Under the pieces are notes generated by a model that had not been told where the DNA came from, searched no databases, and saw nothing but the letters and a program-made list of their open reading frames with translations. A stretch of DNA of 64,000 bases from Narthecium ossifragum. Lineage: Eukaryota; Streptophyta; Magnoliopsida; Dioscoreales; Nartheciaceae. The position numbers and the translations under genes are program-made. The stretch lies in contig OY986965.1 of the NCBI GenBank assembly GCA_963920575.1, forward strand, positions 14,770,290-14,834,289, given 5' to 3'. Of the stretch, positions 60,021 through 64,000 are shown piece after piece. Numbering within the stretch: the first letter of the stretch is position 1; each line of letters opens with the position of its first letter.

Positions 60021-61822
60021 TATAATTTATATATATGAACATTATAAGAACATTATAAGAGACGGCATAGGAAGAACAAATTTACACCAAAAGTTGTATT
60101 TTCAATCTAAGATCCAATGACGGAAAACTTAAAAACATGGATACAATTGAAAAACATAATAAAAAATATTTTGTACCACTAAAAACTGTCAAGTGGCTCG
60201 TCCTAGTATATATATAAAATGTTCCGAAACACTTTACCATGATATTAAAATATAAAGTTATTAAAATATATTTTCCCGCACAAACTGACAACCATTCAGA
60301 AATATGTCATTCTTCTTTTCAAAGACCAACATCAATAGTCCCTACACTTCCAAAATAATCTGCTGTCTGGATAATAAATCTAAGCCAGCACAACACTTAT
60401 ATGCACATTCTTTTGAACTTCAGACTAGCTATAGCACACACTTCTTAAAGACTTCATGGATGTACTTCATCATTGTTGTCTACGTACAGCTCCATAATCA
60501 ACTATGACTTCAACAGGTGAATGATAGTTCTCCAACAATTTGCTCATTTTTTTGCTATCGAGCCAAGAACTCGTCCATTGCATGTTCAATTTCCGAAAGC
60601 AGGTTTTCCCAAACAATGCAGTAGAAAGAACCATTAAACTCTAAAACCTGCAACAACATGAAACATGAATGATCAAAATCAAGCTGAGAGCACATTTTCC
60701 CGAAAATCAGCTCTCTCTAGAGAGCTTTAAACATAATTCTCCGATAAAATCTTTTGAATCCGGTAAGACAAAACTGAAAAATTGCAAAATTTATGGGGCG
60801 TTTGTCTGGTGGAATCTCATGATGCATGGGATCATAGGATGCATGCATAAGATGGTGCATGCATCGGGTAGTAGATGATCAGGTGATGCACTCTGATAGT
60901 TCAGAGGAAATATTTCACTTTAAAATTTAACTTTATTGCATCATTATGTGAACATTATATGAATAATATATATTTTATATATTAAAATATATTCAATTAA
61001 GTTATGTAAATAATAAAATTATGTGAACATTATTTTAATATCAATAAAGTCATTATATTATTTTAATCTCAATAATATATATATACATATATATACATAT
61101 ATATATCTATTATATAAGGAAGAGCGGTTTTTGAAATGTCTCAACTATAAGACATAAAAAGCAGTCCATATTCATCTTCAAACACATCCAACGGTCCAGA
61201 TTCCATCATCAAATTTTACATTCTCATCAAAAGTTTTCAATTCCCGCCAAAAATTTCCACTCAAAATTTTCAGCCAAATAACACTCCCACTGATTTTTGA
61301 AATTTTTGAGAGAGAGAGAAGGGACAGGATGTGACTGAGAACCAGCCATCCCATCCCCTCTACTTCTCCCATCTCCCCCTTACCTCTCTCCCACTCTCTC
61401 TTCCCTTACCTCTCTCCCACTCTCTCTTCCCTTACCTCTCTTCCTAGTTCCCCATGTCATCGGCCATCTCCCATCAACCATTGGCGATCGCAAGAAGGAG
61501 GCGGAGGAAGAGAGCTGAGTCCGCCTCTCAGTGATCAACCTCGCCCCTCGCCCAACCCGCCGTCGGCCCGTGACTCACTCCGTGAAGGCCGGCGTCCAGT
61601 TCCCCGTCAGACGCATCGTCCTCGCCCTACACCGTCGGCCACACCTCCCTCTCCGTTGGACGCATCGGCCTCCACCAACGCCGCCGTCGTCGAGACCCAC
61701 GCCACCAACATCATCGATCTCCGAGCATCCAAACCCCGTGGAGCTCCCCTCTCTCCATCTGGCCGCCATCGCCGCCGACGCTCTGTTTGCCACATCCTCT
61801 CCCGGACAGCCAGGTAGGTATC
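60021..61822. other. Gene-free AT-rich stretch, then CT/GC-rich stretch cut by an LTR
   Basis: 60797-60890 is a dispersed repeat shared with 34053-34160. 61077-61115 is an AT microsatellite. 61340-61450 has repeated CCTCTCTCCCACTCTCT. 61531-61822 is a Pro/Arg-rich open stretch cut by the LTR at 61823; I do not consider it a proven gene. Confidence 0.5.
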
Positions 61823-63346
61823 TGATAAGACTTGAAAAGTGCACGAAGCACCCTTGTAATTTGGCTTTGTTGGGCTCCGAGTAATGCTGTACTTACTACT
61901 TTTATCCCATTTCAGGTATAACAGACCCTGTTACGAGTTAGATCAACTTTGGAGCTAAAACAAGAGTGTTCTGGCGATTTTGGCAAGTTGGATCGATTGG
62001 ACTCAACATGAGCGATCGATCCGACTCAACCAGCGCGGGGATAAAGAGCAAGCACGCGGATCGATCGAACTCGAATGGCGCGATCGATCCAGCATGGGAC
62101 GTAGCGCAACAATAATGGCACGATCGATCGGACTCGACGAGCGCGATCGATCCAGCTCGGGTGTTACCAGCAATTAAAGGAGTCGGATCGATCCAACTCC
62201 AAGAGACCGATCGATCAGACTCGGCCAGAGGCAAAAATCGACGGCTCAGATCTAATCCGTGGGAGGTTGTTTCCTGGGCTCTAAGTAGTCATTGTTTAGG
62301 GATTTTACGCGGGGGCTTTTTCCAGACGTTTTTGGAGAGAGTTTTCCTATCTTTTTCTACACTTTTCTTCGGCAATTCTTGGAGGAGATCCATGGCGGGA
62401 GGAGATCATCAACTTCCACCGATGGATTAACCCCTGAAGATGAGTAACTAAAACCCTAACCATGGGATTCTTATGATGTAACTAGGGTTTTTAGTATGGA
62501 TTTCTTAGATCTAGGGTTTGTATACACGATTATTTAGCTTATATGGATTGATTCTATTTTCGTATATCTTTGTGTTGATTTCTTGCTGAATGTATGAATC
62601 GTTCTTGCTTGCACTTGATTCTAGAGCTTGTGTATGCTAGGGCTTGGATTGGATTCATCCAAATAAGAGGATCATGCTAGTCCCATGATATCTCGGATGG
62701 AATCTTCTTCGTGATTAGGGATTGTATAGTGCTAGTCCCACTATAGTAGTGCTAGTCCTACTACGTTCCATCCCTAATCCTTCGTGCATGTTACCTTTGT
62801 AGTTTTGGCTATCGAGATGAGAAGTCATCTCGATCTTACACCTAGATCCATATCTATGTTATTATTTTCGATGAATTCATCTTGATAAGAGGGTTCATTA
62901 GCAGTGAACGTAACTAATCATTCGGTCACTGACATTTATATAATTGTTCTTGCCAACAAGGAATCCTAAACATAACTTGTTGAGTGATAAGGAGAACAAG
63001 CCATTCACTTATCAATTATTAGGAAGCCACTCATCGTGTTTGCATGTCCTGATCTTAGGAAGACTTGGTAGATCCTTAGTTACTGATTAAGAATCCTATG
63101 GTCCTTTCTCTCATATTCATAAATCCTTTAGTATAAGTTTAGTTTAATTTCGACCTGCAATCTTTCCTCAACTCATTAGTAGGAAATTTACTAAGTATTC
63201 GATTTCAATCACCTAAATCCCTGTGGACTCGACTCGGACTCTCCACTATCTACTAGTTCTTAGTAGTTAAAGTAGAGCACCGGAAATTATTGTAATTTTG
63301 GTCAGACTTGTTAAGCCACGACACTTTTCAAGTCGTATCAAAATTT

Positions 63347-63364
63347 TGGCGCCGTTGCCGGGGA
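63347..63364 (+). other. Primer binding site, tRNA-Asp type (exact)
   Basis: TGGCGCCGTTGCCGGGGA is the complement of the last 18 nt of plant tRNA-Asp. Confidence 0.92.
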
Positions 63365-63607
63365 TTTTTACAGTGTTTTGAGCAGTTTACTTAGTATAGT
63401 TTCTTGCTTAATTAGTTGCTATCCGTCATTTATTATATAAAAGACCAAAAATAGTTTCAATACTAATATTTTAATATCTTTTTGTGATCAGTAGGTGAAG
63501 AACAAAGCAGCATCCTTCCGAGCGGTGAAGGAGCGAACGCCAACAACGCGTCATCGAGATTGCACTGTTTGTATTTCTAAACCTTGGATAATCTTTATGA
63601 TGTGTGA

Positions 63608-64000
63608 ATGAGTGATGATAACGACCCAGATCTTGCTCTTACATTGAAAGAATTTTTTGCTTCTTGTTCTACATCACGTAAACTGTCAGTTTCTTCTCCT
63701 ACTCATTTAGTCATGGATAACCCTGAGGACCATCCTGGACCTAATGACAATCTGAACCAACCAGAGGTTCAAGGTCGTAGGGCCATGAAGGATTTTTATG
63801 TGCCAACTTCTTTCACTTCTAACTCTTGCATTCAACCTCCGGTAATTGGGGCAGCCCCTTATGAGATTAAATCATAATTTTTACAATCCTTACCAACATT
63901 TCATGGATTATCTCATGAAGACCCATACAATCATATCGAGGAGTTCATTCTGATTAGTTCCACAGTAAGAGTCAATAATTTTACCGAAGATGCTTGGCGA
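63608..64000 (+). CDS. Athila/Tat-type gag, N-terminal part, one in-frame stop, cut by window end
   Basis: ATG at 63608: MSDDNDPDLALTLKEFFASC. The conserved start of the gag core follows: IQPPVIGAAPYEIKS, a stop (TAA at 63875-63877), then FLQSLPTFHGLSHEDPYNHI and FILISSTVRVNNFTEDAW to the window end. The block HEDP-H---F--I---V--N---EDA is typical of Athila/Tat gag. The stop could come from a single CAA to TAA change. Confidence 0.8.

Larger units (their letters stand above)
61823..64000 (+). mobile_element. Athila/Tat-type LTR retrotransposon, 5' end (family G), runs off the window
   Basis: 5' LTR 61823-63340 (TGATAAGACTTGAAAAGTGC to CAAGTCGTATCA, 1518 bp), then an exact tRNA-Asp primer site (63347-63364), leader, and gag from 63608. 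The LTR has a GATCGATC cluster at 61990-62222 but lacks the module shared by families A, B and D. Its TATA position reads CTCTAAGTAG (about 62279), apparently damaged. Confidence 0.88.

Noticed and set aside
1..64000. CRISPR arrays, operons, riboswitches, tRNA or rRNA genes, endogenous viral genes
   Set aside because: No such structure was found. The only RNA-gene-like sequence is the 5S-derived segment of the TRIM LTR, and the only tRNA-related sequences are primer sites.

Overview
This is plant nuclear DNA, almost certainly from an angiosperm with a large, repeat-filled genome. The evidence is a plant-type FAR1-related/Mutator transposase, a GID8-like gene with plant exon structure, plant L1-type LINEs, Athila/Tat-type LTR retrotransposons primed by tRNA-Asp, a Met-primed Ty3/gypsy family, and a Cassandra-like TRIM carrying a 5S rRNA-like segment. 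I cannot name the species. The GC-rich, intronless methyltransferase gene would fit a monocot, but this is weak evidence.

Three host genes stand out. (1) 11524-12417 (+): a membrane-anchored SAM-dependent methyltransferase. (2) 51254-51454 (+): a short unnamed plant protein of 66 aa with its own TATA box. (3) 52710-58748 (-): a complete six-exon GID8/LisH-CTLH gene (226 aa), a scaffold subunit of the GID/CTLH ubiquitin ligase, with two MITE-like insertions in its third intron.

The rest is nested transposons. 1-3975: a minus-strand Athila/Tat-type LTR (family A), split by a solo LTR of a Ty3/gypsy family (family C). 3976-5597: an Asn-rich ORF relic split by a hAT-type MITE. 6155-11314: a Mutator-like element (MULE) with about 100-bp terminal inverted repeats and a 9-bp target duplication. 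It carries a three-exon FAR1-related transposase gene (883 aa) and captured exons of an ARF-GAP (AGD) gene, and it landed in what looks like the TATA box of the methyltransferase gene. 14325-15464: a LINE tail. 15874-16470: tandem repeats. 16474-21015: a decayed family C gypsy element holding a solo LTR of family D. 21016-22756: a relic of a second MULE type (SWIM plus OTU domains), itself hit by a MITE. 23498-26380: a family C LTR joined at its primer site to a Cassandra-like TRIM. 26968-31025: a duplicated segment containing a fold-back element and a LINE that contains a family B solo LTR. 31602-33345: another LINE, minus strand. 35335-47576: a long non-autonomous Athila/Tat-type element with both LTRs, holding two more solo LTRs. 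47577-49624: the 5' end of a minus-strand LTR element. 59347-59757: a head-to-tail pair of Helitron-like units. 61823-64000: the 5' LTR, tRNA-Asp primer site and gag start of an Athila/Tat element that runs off the window.

Two patterns link the LTRs. Every Athila/Tat-type LTR that I could follow over its whole length, and also the unrelated Met-primed family C, carries a cluster of GATCGATC palindromes; in the Athila/Tat-type LTRs the cluster lies just upstream of the TATA box. Families A, B and D also share a strongly conserved module of about 170 bp just upstream of that cluster. Five solo LTRs with perfect 5-bp target duplications show that LTR-LTR recombination has been frequent here.
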